Shown piece after piece: positions 34,401 to 42,604 of a stretch of DNA of 64,000 nt. The stretch covers positions 1 to 64,000 of the forward strand of contig NZ_MUMH01000085.1 in assembly GCF_002155965.1 (NCBI RefSeq), read 5' to 3'. Within the stretch, counting starts at the first letter, position 1. Each line of letters starts with the position of its first letter. The translations under genes were made by a program, and so were the position numbers. Origin of the DNA: Allokutzneria sp. NRRL B-24872 (GTDB lineage: Bacteria; Actinomycetota; Actinomycetes; Mycobacteriales; Pseudonocardiaceae). The notes beneath the pieces are model-generated. The model did no database searches and had not been told where the DNA came from. It saw nothing but the letters and a program-made list of their open reading frames with translations.

Positions 34401-35288
34401 GCGGCGCTGCACCTGGACGAGTTGACCCGGGGCCAGGACCTCGCCGCGTTCGTGCTGTTCTCTTCGGCGGCCGGAGTGCTGGGCGCGCCGGGCCAGGCCA
34501 ACTACGCGGCGGCGAACGCGGCGCTCGACGCACTGGCCACCCGACGGCGCGCGGCCGGACTGCCCGCGGTGTCGCTGGCGTGGGGCGCGTGGGACCAGCG
34601 CAGCGACATGGCCGGAGACCTCGGCGACGACGCGCGGATGGCGCGGGGTGGAGTACTGCCGCTGTCGCCAGAGCAGGGGCTGGCGTTGCTGGACACCTCG
34701 CTGGCCCACGCCGAAGCGGTGCTCGTCCCGGCTCGGCTCGACCTCGGCGTGGCGTCCTCGCCGCTGCTGCGCGGGCTGGTGCGCAGGCGGGCCCCCGTCG
34801 CGGAGCTGGCCCTGGCCGACCTGCCGGAGTCCAAGCGCGAGCAGGTGCTGACCGAGCTGGTGCGCGGTCACGTCGCCGCGGTGCTCGGGCACGAGTCGGG
34901 TGCCGCGGTCGACCAGGAGAAGCCGTTCAAGGACCTCGGATTCGACTCGCTGACCGCCGTCGAGCTGCGCAACCGGCTCGGTGCCGCGACCGGGCTGCGG
35001 CTGCCCGCCACGCTGGTCTTCGAGCACCCCACGCCCGCCGATCTGGCGGCGCACCTGCTGGAAAGACTGGTGGGGGCCGCACCGGGAGCCACCGAGTCCT
35101 CGCTGGCCGACCTGGACCGGCTGGATGAGGTACTCGGTTCCTTGGAGGACTCCGACCGCGCGGCGCTGCTGGCGCGCGTGCGGGCGTTGCTGGCGAGGCA
35201 CACCGGGGGCGGTGCCGGGCGTGCCGTCGTCGAGGACGCCAGCGACGAGGAGATGTTCGCGTTGATCGACAGCGAGATCGGAGCCTGA
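25419..35288 (+). CDS. Bimodular type I PKS, modules 5 and 6
   Basis: A 3289-residue protein. The N-terminal docking helix (1-29, [15 protein letters not shown]) precedes two similar modules, KS-AT-DH-KR-ACP. Module 5: KS Cys206, AT from about 540 with GHSQG and YASH (methylmalonyl type), DH with an intact HxxxGxxxxP motif ([10 protein letters not shown]), KR from about 1297 with LDD (B-type), ACP Ser1591. Module 6: KS Cys1821, AT from about 2161 (methylmalonyl type), DH from about 2494 with [11 protein letters not shown]-type KR from about 2888, ACP Ser3177. Both modules should add a methyl-branched alkene. The C-terminal tail ([16 protein letters not shown]) is the docking class that normally pairs with a YLKRVT-type helix. 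Such helices occur at 42605-47650 and 134-5209, not on the physically next gene. Module 5 AT nucleotides are almost identical to those of module 4. ATG at 25419 overlaps the upstream stop by ATGA. Confidence 0.96.
27343..27442. repeat. AT exact repeat, module 5 copy
   Basis: Partner of 22229-22328. A more diverged relative of the same AT segment lies in module 6 (about 31910-32470). Confidence 0.9.
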
Positions 35289-35289
35289 C

Positions 35290-36552
35290 GTGCGAGTCCT
35301 GTTCACCTCGTTCGCGCTCGACGCCCACTACCTGGGCTCGGTGCCGCTGGCGTGGGCGCTGCGCGCGGCCGGGCACGAGGTCCGCGTCGCCAGCCAGCCC
35401 GCGCTGACCGGGACCATCACCGCGGCGGGACTGACCGCGGTCCCAGTTGGTACTGACCACCAGTTGCTGGAGGCGATGGCCGCCAGCGCCGCCGAACCCG
35501 GCGCGACGCCGTGGAACGCCGTCGACCTCGATCCGGCTCGCCCCGAGGTCGGCGCGTGGCCGTTCCTCGAGGCGCTCAACGACCGGCTGCCGTCGATGTT
35601 CTTCGCCCGCGCCAACAACGACTCCATGATCGACGACCTCGTCGCCTTCGCCAGGGACTGGCGGCCGGACCTGGTGATCTGGGAGCCGTTCACGCTCGCC
35701 GGCGCGGTGGCGGCGAAGGCGGTCGGGGCGGCGCACGCGCGCTTGCTGTGGGGCGCGGACCTCTTCCTCAACCAGCGTGTGAACTACCTGCGGATGTTGT
35801 CGGCGCGCGGCGGGAACGACGCGCTGGCGGACTGGCTCGGCGACGTGCTCGACCGGCACGGGGCGTTCTTCGACGAGACGGCCGTGCGAGGGCAGTGGAC
35901 CATCGACATGATGCCCGCGAGCATCCGCCTGCCCTCCGACGAGCTGACCGTGCCCATGCGCTACGTGTCCTACAACGGCACCGCCGTGGTGCCGGACTGG
36001 CTGCGCGAACCGCCGCAGCGGCCCCGCGTGTGCCTGACGGTCGGGCTCACCGCGCGCGGCGGGGCGAACTACCTGGTCGGGGGACTGGCCGGGTTGTTCG
36101 ACGCGATCGGTGACCTGGACGTGGAGATCGTGGCGACGCTGGACGCCGCGCAGCGCGCCGAGGTCGCTTCGCTGCCCGACAACGTCCGCGCCGTGGACTT
36201 CGTGCCGCTGCACGCGTTGCTGCCGACGTGCTCGGCGATCGCCCACCACGGCGGTGCGGGCACGTGGTCCACCGCGGTCGCCGCCGGGCTGCCGCAAATG
36301 ATCTTCCCCTCCGTGTGGGACAACGCCTACCGCGCCCGCCGGACCGCCGAGATCGGCGCGGGAATCGCCGTGCCGCAACAGGAACTGACTCCCGCCGCAC
36401 TGCGCTCGGGCGTGCTGCGGCTGCTGGAGGAGCCGGGCTTCGCCGAGGGCGCCGACCGGCTCCGCCGCGAGATGAACAGCGATCCGAGCCCTGGTGAGGT
36501 CGTCGTGACGCTGGAGAAACTGACCGCACAACACCAGGAGCTCGACACATGA
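35290..36552 (+). CDS. Macrolide-type glycosyltransferase (EryCIII/DesVII-like)
   Basis: A 420-residue GT-B-fold glycosyltransferase. Its length and N-terminus (MRVLFTSFALDAHYLGSVPL) fit actinobacterial enzymes that move TDP-deoxysugars onto polyketide aglycones. The nucleotide-sugar site HHGGAGTWS is at about 319-327. GTG start 35290 lies one base after the upstream PKS stop, so it is translated with the PKS. Known EryCIII/DesVII relatives need a P450-like helper protein. None is visible here, so a helper may lie outside the window or the enzyme may act alone. It overlaps the next glycosyltransferase by ATGA. The sugar and attachment site cannot be told from sequence; the module 2 hydroxyl is one candidate acceptor. 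Confidence 0.9.
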   Translation: MRVLFTSFALDAHYLGSVPLAWALRAAGHEVRVASQPALTGTITAAGLTAVPVGTDHQLLEAMAASAAEPGATPWNAVDLDPARPEVGAWPFLEALNDRLPSMFFARANNDSMIDDLVAFARDWRPDLVIWEPFTLAGAVAAKAVGAAHARLLWGADLFLNQRVNYLRMLSARGGNDALADWLGDVLDRHGAFFDETAVRGQWTIDMMPASIRLPSDELTVPMRYVSYNGTAVVPDWLREPPQRPRVCLTVGLTARGGANYLVGGLAGLFDAIGDLDVEIVATLDAAQRAEVASLPDNVRAVDFVPLHALLPTCSAIAHHGGAGTWSTAVAAGLPQMIFPSVWDNAYRARRTAEIGAGIAVPQQELTPAALRSGVLRLLEEPGFAEGADRLRREMNSDPSPGEVVVTLEKLTAQHQELDT

Positions 36553-37760
36553 GAGTCCTTATTGTCGCCGCGGGGACGATGGGCGATGTCGCCCCGTACA
36601 CCGGCCTCGTGCCCCCGCTGATCGAGGCGGGGCACACGGTCGCGATCGCGGCCTACCCGCGCTTCGCTGAGCTGATCCGCGCTTGCGGAGCCGAGTTCCG
36701 CGAGCTGCCCGGCGATCCGTCCGTGCGCGGCGAGTGGACGCAGGCGGAGAACTCCTCCAAGGCCGCGCGGGGTGCCGCTGGCAAGGGGCTGGAGCTGGGC
36801 GAGGCGATCCTGGAGGCCGCGAAGCAGGGCGCCGACGTGCTGCTGCTGTCGATGGCCGCGCAGCCGGGCGTGCACGTCGCGGAAAGCCTCGGCATCCCGA
36901 GCATCGGCGTGTTCCTCCAGCCCCTGTTCCCGACCAGCGAGCACCCGCCGTCGTTCCTCGGCGTCGGCGGCTCGCTCGGCGGGTGGGGGAACCGCGCCTC
37001 CGCGAAAGCGGTGATGGGCGTGATGGGCCGGTTGATGAGCAGCACCACGATGGAGCTGCGCTCACGCCTCGGCCTGCCGACCCGCACCCGCGCGCAGCTC
37101 ACCGAGCAGCACGCGTCCTGGCCGGTGCTGCACGGTTACAGCCCGAGCGTGCTGCCGCGCCCGGCCGACTGGCGTCCTGGCCTGGACGTCTGCGGTTACT
37201 TCTGGCCGGCGCCGTCCACGTGGGAGCCCTCGCAGGACCTGCTGGACTTCCTCGCCGACGGCCCGCCGCCGGTGTTCGTGGGCTTCGGCAGCCGCAACAT
37301 CGAGGACGCGCCGCGCATCGCCGCGCTCGTCGACGAAGCGCTCGGCCTCGCCGGGGTGCGCGGTGTCGTCCAGGCCGGGTGGGCCGAGCTCGCCGCGTCG
37401 TCCTCGCGCACGTTCACCGTGGGCGAGGCCCCGCACTCGTGGCTGTTCCCGCGCATGGCTGCGGTCGTGCACCACAGCGGTGCCGGTACCACCGCGGCGG
37501 GACTGCGTGCCGGAGTGCCGACCGTCGGCGTGCCGATCCTCGGCGACCAGCCGTTCTGGGCGGGCCGCGTCGCCGCGCTCGGCGCTGGGCCGAAGCCGCT
37601 GCCGTACAAGAAGCTCACCGCGCAGCGGTTGGCCGATTCCATTCGGGCCGCAGTGTCAACGCCGTCGTTCGGCGTGCGGGCGCGGGCGCTGAGCGAGCAG
37701 ATCGCCGCGGAGAACGGCGCGGGCGCGGTCGTCGCCGCGATCAACGGCTTGGGAGGCTGA
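36549..37760 (+). CDS. Vancomycin-Gtf-like glycosyltransferase
   Basis: A 403-residue GT1-family glycosyltransferase of GT-B fold. The N-terminal acceptor domain begins MRVLIVAAGTMGDVAPY, the usual G-T-x-G-D-V loop of this family. The C-terminal donor domain carries VHHSGAGT (His308-His309) followed by a GDQPFWAGR loop, where an Asp-Gln pair usually contacts the donor sugar. It is clearly paralogous to the following gene (shared LPRPxDWRPGLDVCG and GPPPVFVGFGS blocks), suggesting a tandem duplication. It starts with ATG overlapping the previous stop. It probably adds one of up to three sugars to the polyketide. Confidence 0.9.
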   Translation: MRVLIVAAGTMGDVAPYTGLVPPLIEAGHTVAIAAYPRFAELIRACGAEFRELPGDPSVRGEWTQAENSSKAARGAAGKGLELGEAILEAAKQGADVLLLSMAAQPGVHVAESLGIPSIGVFLQPLFPTSEHPPSFLGVGGSLGGWGNRASAKAVMGVMGRLMSSTTMELRSRLGLPTRTRAQLTEQHASWPVLHGYSPSVLPRPADWRPGLDVCGYFWPAPSTWEPSQDLLDFLADGPPPVFVGFGSRNIEDAPRIAALVDEALGLAGVRGVVQAGWAELAASSSRTFTVGEAPHSWLFPRMAAVVHHSGAGTTAAGLRAGVPTVGVPILGDQPFWAGRVAALGAGPKPLPYKKLTAQRLADSIRAAVSTPSFGVRARALSEQIAAENGAGAVVAAINGLGG

Positions 37761-37762
37761 CC

Positions 37763-39004
37763 GTGCGAATCCTGATCGTGGCCATCGGCACGCGCGGCGA
37801 CGTCGCCCCCTATGTGGGACTCGGTGCCATGTTGAACGAGGCCGGGTACTCCGTCGCCGTCGCGGCGCACGAGCCGTTCTCGTCGATGGTTCGTTCCGCA
37901 GGCTTGGAGTTCCGTGCGATCCCCGGTGACGTGCACGCCGTCAACGCCGACGTCCTCGTCTCCGACCGCCCTTCGCTGAAGCAGAAGCGGGACCTGCTGG
38001 AGGGCTACTGGCGGGAGATCGCGTGGGGCACCCTCGACGCGGCGAAGCAGGGAACCGACCTGCTCCTGCTCAACTTCACCGGGTGGCTGCCCGGAGTGCA
38101 GGTCGCGGAGGCGCTGGGGCTGCCCAGCATCGGCGTCAACGTCTACCCCGTGCACCGCACCGGCGACTTCGCGCCGATCTCGCTCAACACCACGCGCTCC
38201 TTCGGGCGGCTCGGCAACCGCGTCGCGGGCGTGCTGACCAACTGGACCGTCGCGCAGGCCATGGTGCTCAAGAAGGCCAACGCCGAGCTGCGGTCGACCC
38301 TCGGGTTGCCTCCGGCGACCGTGACCCAAGTGGTACGCGAGCTCGAAGCGCGGAACTGGCCGATCTACCACGGCTTCAGCCCCACGCTGCTGCCCCGGCC
38401 GTCGGATTGGCGTCCTGGCTTGGACGTCTGCGGCTTCTGGTGGCCCGCGCCGTCCGCGTGGGAGCCTTCGCGGGAGCTGCTGGACTTCCTCGCCTCCGGC
38501 CCGCCGCCGGTGTTCGTCGGCTTCGGCAGCACCGCGCACGGCTCCACCGCCGCCAGCGCCGACCTCGTGCTCTCCGCGCTGCGCTCCGCCGGAGTGCGCG
38601 GCGTCGTCCAAGCGGACTGGTCGGATCTCGGTTCCGTGGGGGACGACGTCATCACCGTGGGAGACGTGCCCTTCGACTGGCTCTTCCCCCAGGTGTCCGC
38701 CGTCGTCTGCCACGCGGGCGTCGGCACGGCCGCCTACGCCCTGCGCGCCGGAGTGCCCGTCGTCGGTGTGCCGTTGATCAACGACCAGTCCCTGTGGGCG
38801 ACCCGCTTGGCCGCGCTGGGCGTGTCCCCCGCGCCCTTGCCGCACAAGCGCCTCACGTCGTCGGCCCTCGCCTCGGCCATCACCGCCGTGCTCACCGAAC
38901 CGTCCTATCGCGACAGTGCCGAGCGCGTCGCCCCGCTCGTGCGCTCCGAGGACGGCTTCGCCCCCGTCCTCAACGCCGTCAACCACATCCTCAGCGCGAA
39001 CTGA
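37763..39004 (+). CDS. Second Gtf-like glycosyltransferase (tandem paralogue)
   Basis: A 413-residue GT-B-fold enzyme, paralogue of 36549-37760. The N-terminal loop is MRILIVAIGTRGDVAPY. The donor motif reads VCHAGVGT (Cys316-His317) where the neighbour has VHHSGAGT, so the first His is replaced by Cys. The second His, usually the more important one for phosphate contact, is kept. A NDQSLWATR loop follows, with the Asp-Gln pair intact. GTG start 37763 lies two bases after the upstream TGA. An in-frame reading further upstream only shadows the previous gene. It is the last gene of the first plus-strand operon and is followed by a palindromic terminator. Function is probably a further glycosylation, perhaps on a sugar already attached. 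Confidence 0.88.
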   Translation: MRILIVAIGTRGDVAPYVGLGAMLNEAGYSVAVAAHEPFSSMVRSAGLEFRAIPGDVHAVNADVLVSDRPSLKQKRDLLEGYWREIAWGTLDAAKQGTDLLLLNFTGWLPGVQVAEALGLPSIGVNVYPVHRTGDFAPISLNTTRSFGRLGNRVAGVLTNWTVAQAMVLKKANAELRSTLGLPPATVTQVVRELEARNWPIYHGFSPTLLPRPSDWRPGLDVCGFWWPAPSAWEPSRELLDFLASGPPPVFVGFGSTAHGSTAASADLVLSALRSAGVRGVVQADWSDLGSVGDDVITVGDVPFDWLFPQVSAVVCHAGVGTAAYALRAGVPVVGVPLINDQSLWATRLAALGVSPAPLPHKRLTSSALASAITAVLTEPSYRDSAERVAPLVRSEDGFAPVLNAVNHILSAN

Positions 39005-39021
39005 ATGCCGCGTTTGGTGCG

Positions 39022-39056
39022 TTGAGGGTCCTGAATGACTCATTCAGGACCCTCAA
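39022..39056. terminator. Near-perfect palindrome, likely bidirectional terminator
   Basis: Arms of 17 bases (left TTGAGGGTCCTGAATGA, 39022-39038; right its exact complement, 39040-39056) flank a single centre base. The palindrome lies between the convergent stops of the glycosyltransferase operon (39004) and the acyltransferase (39070). It lacks a long T-run, which is common for high-GC actinomycete terminators. The core TGAATGA/TCATTCA could also be a repeated intergenic element of this genome. Confidence 0.75.
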
Positions 39057-39084
39057 GTACCTCAATGAGTCATTCAGGGAGTAC
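39057..39084. repeat. Second, imperfect copy of the TGAATGA/TCATTCA palindrome
   Basis: A degenerate inverted repeat bounded by GTAC on both sides, with a core related to the 39022-39056 palindrome (CAATGAGTCATTCAGG). It contains the TGA stop of the minus-strand acyltransferase, so it can form a hairpin in the 3' end of that transcript. Confidence 0.55.
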
Positions 39085-40152
39085 GGGGGCGCGGGTGGAC
39101 AGGCGCTTGCCCCAACGGATTCCGGGGCGCTCGACGAGCACGTGGGCCAGGGCGGCGACGACGAGCACGATGAGGCCCGCCAAGGCGGCGACCGGCCAGG
39201 TGGTCGGAGCGAGCAGGGTCAGGACGAGGCCGTGCGAGAGGTAGACGCCGTAGCTCACGGCGCCGAGCCGTCGAGAAGCTCGCAGACCCAACAGGCCGAA
39301 CACGGAACTTCCGTTGCACACCAAGAAGAACGCCACGGCGAGCAGCACGATCTGCAGGCTCCCGGTCGGCGCGAGGAACGGGCCCGGCAGCAGGCACAGC
39401 ACCACCACGGCCGAACTCAGCCGGTCCGGCACGGACAGCGGTGGGAGCGCGGCGCACACCATGCCCGCGAACAAGCTCGCGAAGCTGGCCAGGGGGAGGG
39501 CTGACATCTCGTTGGCGGGCAGGGCGAGCAGCAGCGCCAACATCACCGAAGGCATCAGCAGGCGCTTGCGGACCAGGGCGAGCAGCGGCAGCGAGAGGTA
39601 GAAGACCCATTCGAACTGCAGGGTCCACGTCACTCCGGCGACCACCGTGTGCGCGTCGGCGTAGCCGTTGATCACCGTGGTCGCGTTGCCGGAGAGGCCG
39701 AGCGCGAGCCAGCTCGCCACCTGGCCGAGCACGGTCCCCGCGGGCTGGTGCAGCTGGAACCCGGTGCGCCAGAACACGATGAGCAGCATGAACAAGATCA
39801 CGACGAGGTACAGCGGGCCGATCCGGAACACACGGCCGAGCAGCATCGTGCGCCAGCGGACGGGACCGGCGATCACCTTGCGCCAGAACAGGAAGCCGGT
39901 GATCATGAAGAACAGCCAGACCGGGGCCTTGCCGAGGTGTTCGAAGAAGGCCGACTCCGGGGGCTCCCACCGGCCGGTCTCCGCGTAGCCGCGCCACACC
40001 GCGACGTGGTGCACGAACACCGCCAGCGCGAGGAAGCCGCGCAGCCCGTCGACGTGGCCGAAGCGACCGGAGGCGGGGGAGTCGAGGCGGGCGAACGCCG
40101 GGACGCTCAGCACGAGCAGCGCCCCGACGACCACCGCCGCGAAGAAGATCAT
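39070..40152 (-). CDS. Membrane acyltransferase, Acyl_transf_3 family
   Basis: A 360-residue, very hydrophobic protein with about ten membrane helices. Near the N-terminus it has the family signature GHVDGLRGFLALAVFVHH, whose His (48/49) is the presumed acyl-transfer residue; a second conserved block (VSYGVYLSH) lies late in the chain. Actinomycete members such as MdmB and CarE acylate macrolide hydroxyls or sugars using acyl-CoA, and others O-acylate polysaccharides. Start ATG 40152 overlaps the upstream stop by ATGA; a longer in-frame reading upstream would overlap the previous gene deeply and is hydrophilic. It is the last gene of a three-gene minus-strand operon with a Rieske oxygenase. 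It probably acylates the polyketide or one of its sugars at the membrane. Confidence 0.85.
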   Translation of the reverse strand: MIFFAAVVVGALLVLSVPAFARLDSPASGRFGHVDGLRGFLALAVFVHHVAVWRGYAETGRWEPPESAFFEHLGKAPVWLFFMITGFLFWRKVIAGPVRWRTMLLGRVFRIGPLYLVVILFMLLIVFWRTGFQLHQPAGTVLGQVASWLALGLSGNATTVINGYADAHTVVAGVTWTLQFEWVFYLSLPLLALVRKRLLMPSVMLALLLALPANEMSALPLASFASLFAGMVCAALPPLSVPDRLSSAVVVLCLLPGPFLAPTGSLQIVLLAVAFFLVCNGSSVFGLLGLRASRRLGAVSYGVYLSHGLVLTLLAPTTWPVAALAGLIVLVVAALAHVLVERPGIRWGKRLSTRAPVLPE

Positions 40153-41303
40153 CGGGCGAATCGCTTGTACAGCGGCTTCTCCACGAGCGCGTAGAGCGCG
40201 ATCGGGGCGAGCAGCACCAGCGGCAGCACGACGAAGAACAGCCACATCAGCGCCTGGCCCGCGTCCTGGCCGCCGGAGGGAAGCAGCAGCTGCCTGGCGT
40301 AGGCGATGACCACGAAGTGACTCATGTACAGGGCGAACGAGCGGTCGCCGAGGTAGGTCATGACGCGACCGCGCAGGTGCGAGGGACGGCCTTCGAGGTC
40401 ACGAGTGGCGAGGGTGGCCACGAGGAGCCCGGCGGGCGCGGCGTAGAACGGGCCGAAGAAGAAGATGGGCGGCAGGGCCAGCGACACCACGAGCGAGACG
40501 AACAGCAGCAGCACCGCGAGGCCGACGCGGCGGGGACGCCACAGGCCCTCGGCGACCACGCGGGCCAGCACCATGCCGAGCACGAACTCGGCGAGCCTGC
40601 TCACCGGGAACAGGTAGCCGAACCACAGCTGCCACACCGGGATCGGCATCTCGGGCGCGAGGTTGGCGCCGCCGAAGAGCAGGGCGAGGCACGGGACGGC
40701 GAGGCTGACGAGCACGGCGCCGAGCGCGCAGATCTTCAAGCGGGCGCTGGGAATCCGCTTGATCACCAGATAGAGCGCGGGGAACATCAGGTAGAAGAAC
40801 AGCTCGTTGGCCAGCGACCACGCTGGGGAGTTCGCCGAGGAGATGTAGGCGGGGTTGGGCACCCACGCGTGCACCAGGAACAGGTTGGCGACGCTGGCGT
40901 CCCACCGCACCGGCCCGGGCGTGGTGCCGACCATCTGGGCCTTGGCGCCGAAGGTGACCAGGAAGCCCATGGCCAGCGCCCACATCACCACGTGGTTCGG
41001 GAAGATCTTGACGAGCCTGCGCCGCCAGAACTTGCGCGCGGTGTCCCCGACCGCCGAGCGCGCCGACCAGGTCAGCACGAAACCGCTCAGCACGAAGAAG
41101 ATCGACACCGCCGAGGTGGCCAGCGGGATGGTGGCGCCGAAGGCGATCTGGAGGTTCGTGTCGGAGAAGATCACCTGCGTGGACACCAGGTGCACCAGCG
41201 CGACCGCGAGCGCGGCGTAGAAGCGCACCCCGGTCAGCGACGGCAGCCGGTTCTCGGTGACGGGCGCGGGGCTCAGCCCTGCCGGAGAGGTGGTCGTGGT
41301 CAT
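40149..41303 (-). CDS. Second membrane acyltransferase, Acyl_transf_3 family
   Basis: A 384-residue polytopic protein. After a short cytoplasmic leader the motif [17 protein letters not shown] (His38) matches the catalytic N-terminal region of the family. Many later helices and a C-terminal block ([16 protein letters not shown]) also fit. Start ATG 41303 shares its A with the stop of the Rieske gene (TGATG), so translation is coupled. It is only distantly similar to the neighbouring acyltransferase, so the two likely use different hydroxyls or acyl groups rather than being a recent duplicate. It is presumed to tailor the glycosylated polyketide. Confidence 0.85.
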   Translation of the reverse strand: MTTTTSPAGLSPAPVTENRLPSLTGVRFYAALAVALVHLVSTQVIFSDTNLQIAFGATIPLATSAVSIFFVLSGFVLTWSARSAVGDTARKFWRRRLVKIFPNHVVMWALAMGFLVTFGAKAQMVGTTPGPVRWDASVANLFLVHAWVPNPAYISSANSPAWSLANELFFYLMFPALYLVIKRIPSARLKICALGAVLVSLAVPCLALLFGGANLAPEMPIPVWQLWFGYLFPVSRLAEFVLGMVLARVVAEGLWRPRRVGLAVLLLFVSLVVSLALPPIFFFGPFYAAPAGLLVATLATRDLEGRPSHLRGRVMTYLGDRSFALYMSHFVVIAYARQLLLPSGGQDAGQALMWLFFVVLPLVLLAPIALYALVEKPLYKRFAR

Positions 41304-42469
41304 CAGGGGGTTTCCTGTCTGAACTGGCTGGGGCTGAGGCCGTCTCCGCCGGAGACCATGTCCTCGCAGACCCGGTGGAAGTGGGTGATCAGGCACTCGC
41401 GCTCGCTGAGGACGTTCCTGCGGTAGGCCGAGGACCTGGCCACGGCGGCGACGTCGGTCCACTCCTCGACGTCCTGGGCGACGATGCTCTTGTAGAGCTC
41501 CCAGGACATCTCGACGTAGTCCAGGTACTCCTCGTCGTCGCTGGCGTACTGCAGCTCCCACGCCTCGAAACGCGTCCTGTTCACCGACAGCGGGACGGCG
41601 CGGAAGACCTGGGTGTGCAGGTGGGTGCTGTTCACCACGGTGGTCGGGAACAGCACGTAGTTGCAGGTGGCGAGCCGGTTGTGGTCCAGGGTCTCGCGCA
41701 GTTCCTCCAGCACGCCCATCACCGGGACGACCATCATCCCGTTGCGGCCGAACACGTCGATGGTGGAGTGCCGCGCGTCCTTGACGTCGGTGGAGGGCAC
41801 CTCGTGCAGCGCCTGGGCGTGGTAGTACTCGCTGAAGGCGTCGACGCAGACCTTCCAGTTGACCTCGACCTCCCACTCGACCTTCTCGGCCAGGCGCATG
41901 TCCTGCATGCGGAAGGCGCCGAGGTCGTCGGCGATCTCCTTGCCCAGCCAGTCCTCCAGCGACCCCGCGACACCGGGCCCGGCGAGCACCGCCCACACCC
42001 AGCCGCCCCACTCGGCGAGGTCGAGGCCCGGCGCGCACAGCCCCTTCAGCAGCTCCTTGCCGAAGTCGGGGCGGTCGGGCACGCCGCGCACGTTCCCGTC
42101 GACGTCGTAGGCCCAGTTGTGCCAGCGGCAGGTGAAGCGCTTGGCGCCCGATCCGCTCTCGCGCACGATGCGCGCGCCCCGGTGCTGGCAGACGTTGTGG
42201 AAGCCGGACAGGCCACCGTCCTCGCGCCTGGTGATCACGACGCTCTCGCCGTGGCCCTCCCACACGTGGTGATCGCCGGGGTTGGCGAGCTGGTCCGAGC
42301 GGCAGATCAGCTGCCAACTGCGGTTGAGCACGCGCTCGCGCTCCAGCTCGTAGCGCGCGGGGTCGCGGTAGACCTCGGCGTCCAGCTCGGCGGGGCCGAT
42401 GGGCGGCGCGGCGGGCACCCCCGGCCCGAAGCGGGCGGGCAGGTCACCACGAGTGGGGCGGAAAACCAC
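41303..42469 (-). CDS. Rieske non-heme iron oxygenase, alpha-subunit type
   Basis: A 388-residue oxygenase. The Rieske [2Fe-2S] ligands are Cys94, His96, Cys114 and His117. The mononuclear iron site includes His217 and His222 in [14 protein letters not shown], with a late Asp expected as third ligand. Overall length fits choline-monooxygenase-like and natural-product Rieske enzymes, which hydroxylate, desaturate or oxidatively cyclise. No ferredoxin or reductase gene is near, so electrons must come from host partners. The start is chosen at GTG 42469 because a GGAGG site lies six bases upstream; an in-frame ATG at 42508 lacks one. It heads the minus-strand operon with two acyltransferases and is divergent from a PKS gene across a palindrome-bearing region. 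The substrate is unknown, presumably the polyketide or a sugar. Confidence 0.92.
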   Translation of the reverse strand: MVFRPTRGDLPARFGPGVPAAPPIGPAELDAEVYRDPARYELERERVLNRSWQLICRSDQLANPGDHHVWEGHGESVVITRREDGGLSGFHNVCQHRGARIVRESGSGAKRFTCRWHNWAYDVDGNVRGVPDRPDFGKELLKGLCAPGLDLAEWGGWVWAVLAGPGVAGSLEDWLGKEIADDLGAFRMQDMRLAEKVEWEVEVNWKVCVDAFSEYYHAQALHEVPSTDVKDARHSTIDVFGRNGMMVVPVMGVLEELRETLDHNRLATCNYVLFPTTVVNSTHLHTQVFRAVPLSVNRTRFEAWELQYASDDEEYLDYVEMSWELYKSIVAQDVEEWTDVAAVARSSAYRRNVLSERECLITHFHRVCEDMVSGGDGLSPSQFRQETP

Positions 42470-42475
42470 GGTCGA

Positions 42476-42480
42476 CCTCC
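42476..42480 (-). promoter_or_regulatory. Ribosome binding site for the Rieske gene
   Basis: GGAGG on the minus strand, six bases before GTG 42469. This decides in favour of the GTG start over the upstream ATG at 42508. Confidence 0.7.
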
Positions 42481-42529
42481 AGCGACGGTTGCGTCCAGTG
42501 CGCAGCATCTCCGCGCGCGGCGCGGTGTC

Positions 42530-42580
42530 ACCAGGCAGAACCGGCGGCGGATTCGGCTTCCGCCAGCGGTTCTGCCTGGT
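42530..42580. promoter_or_regulatory. Large imperfect palindrome in the divergent Rieske/PKS region
   Basis: The outer arms are 14 bases each and pair perfectly (42530-42543 with 42567-42580; left arm ACCAGGCAGAACCG). After a two-base mismatch a further six base pairs form (42546-42551 with 42559-42564), leaving a seven-base loop. The element lies between the divergent starts at 42469 (minus) and 42605 (plus), about 25 bases before the PKS ATG. It is suited to be an operator for a dimeric regulator controlling both operons, or a leader hairpin of the PKS transcript. The rest of 42470-42604 shows no clear promoter boxes. Confidence 0.7.
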
Positions 42581-42604
42581 CCGCGCCACCGGCGGCCCCC
42601 GAGC

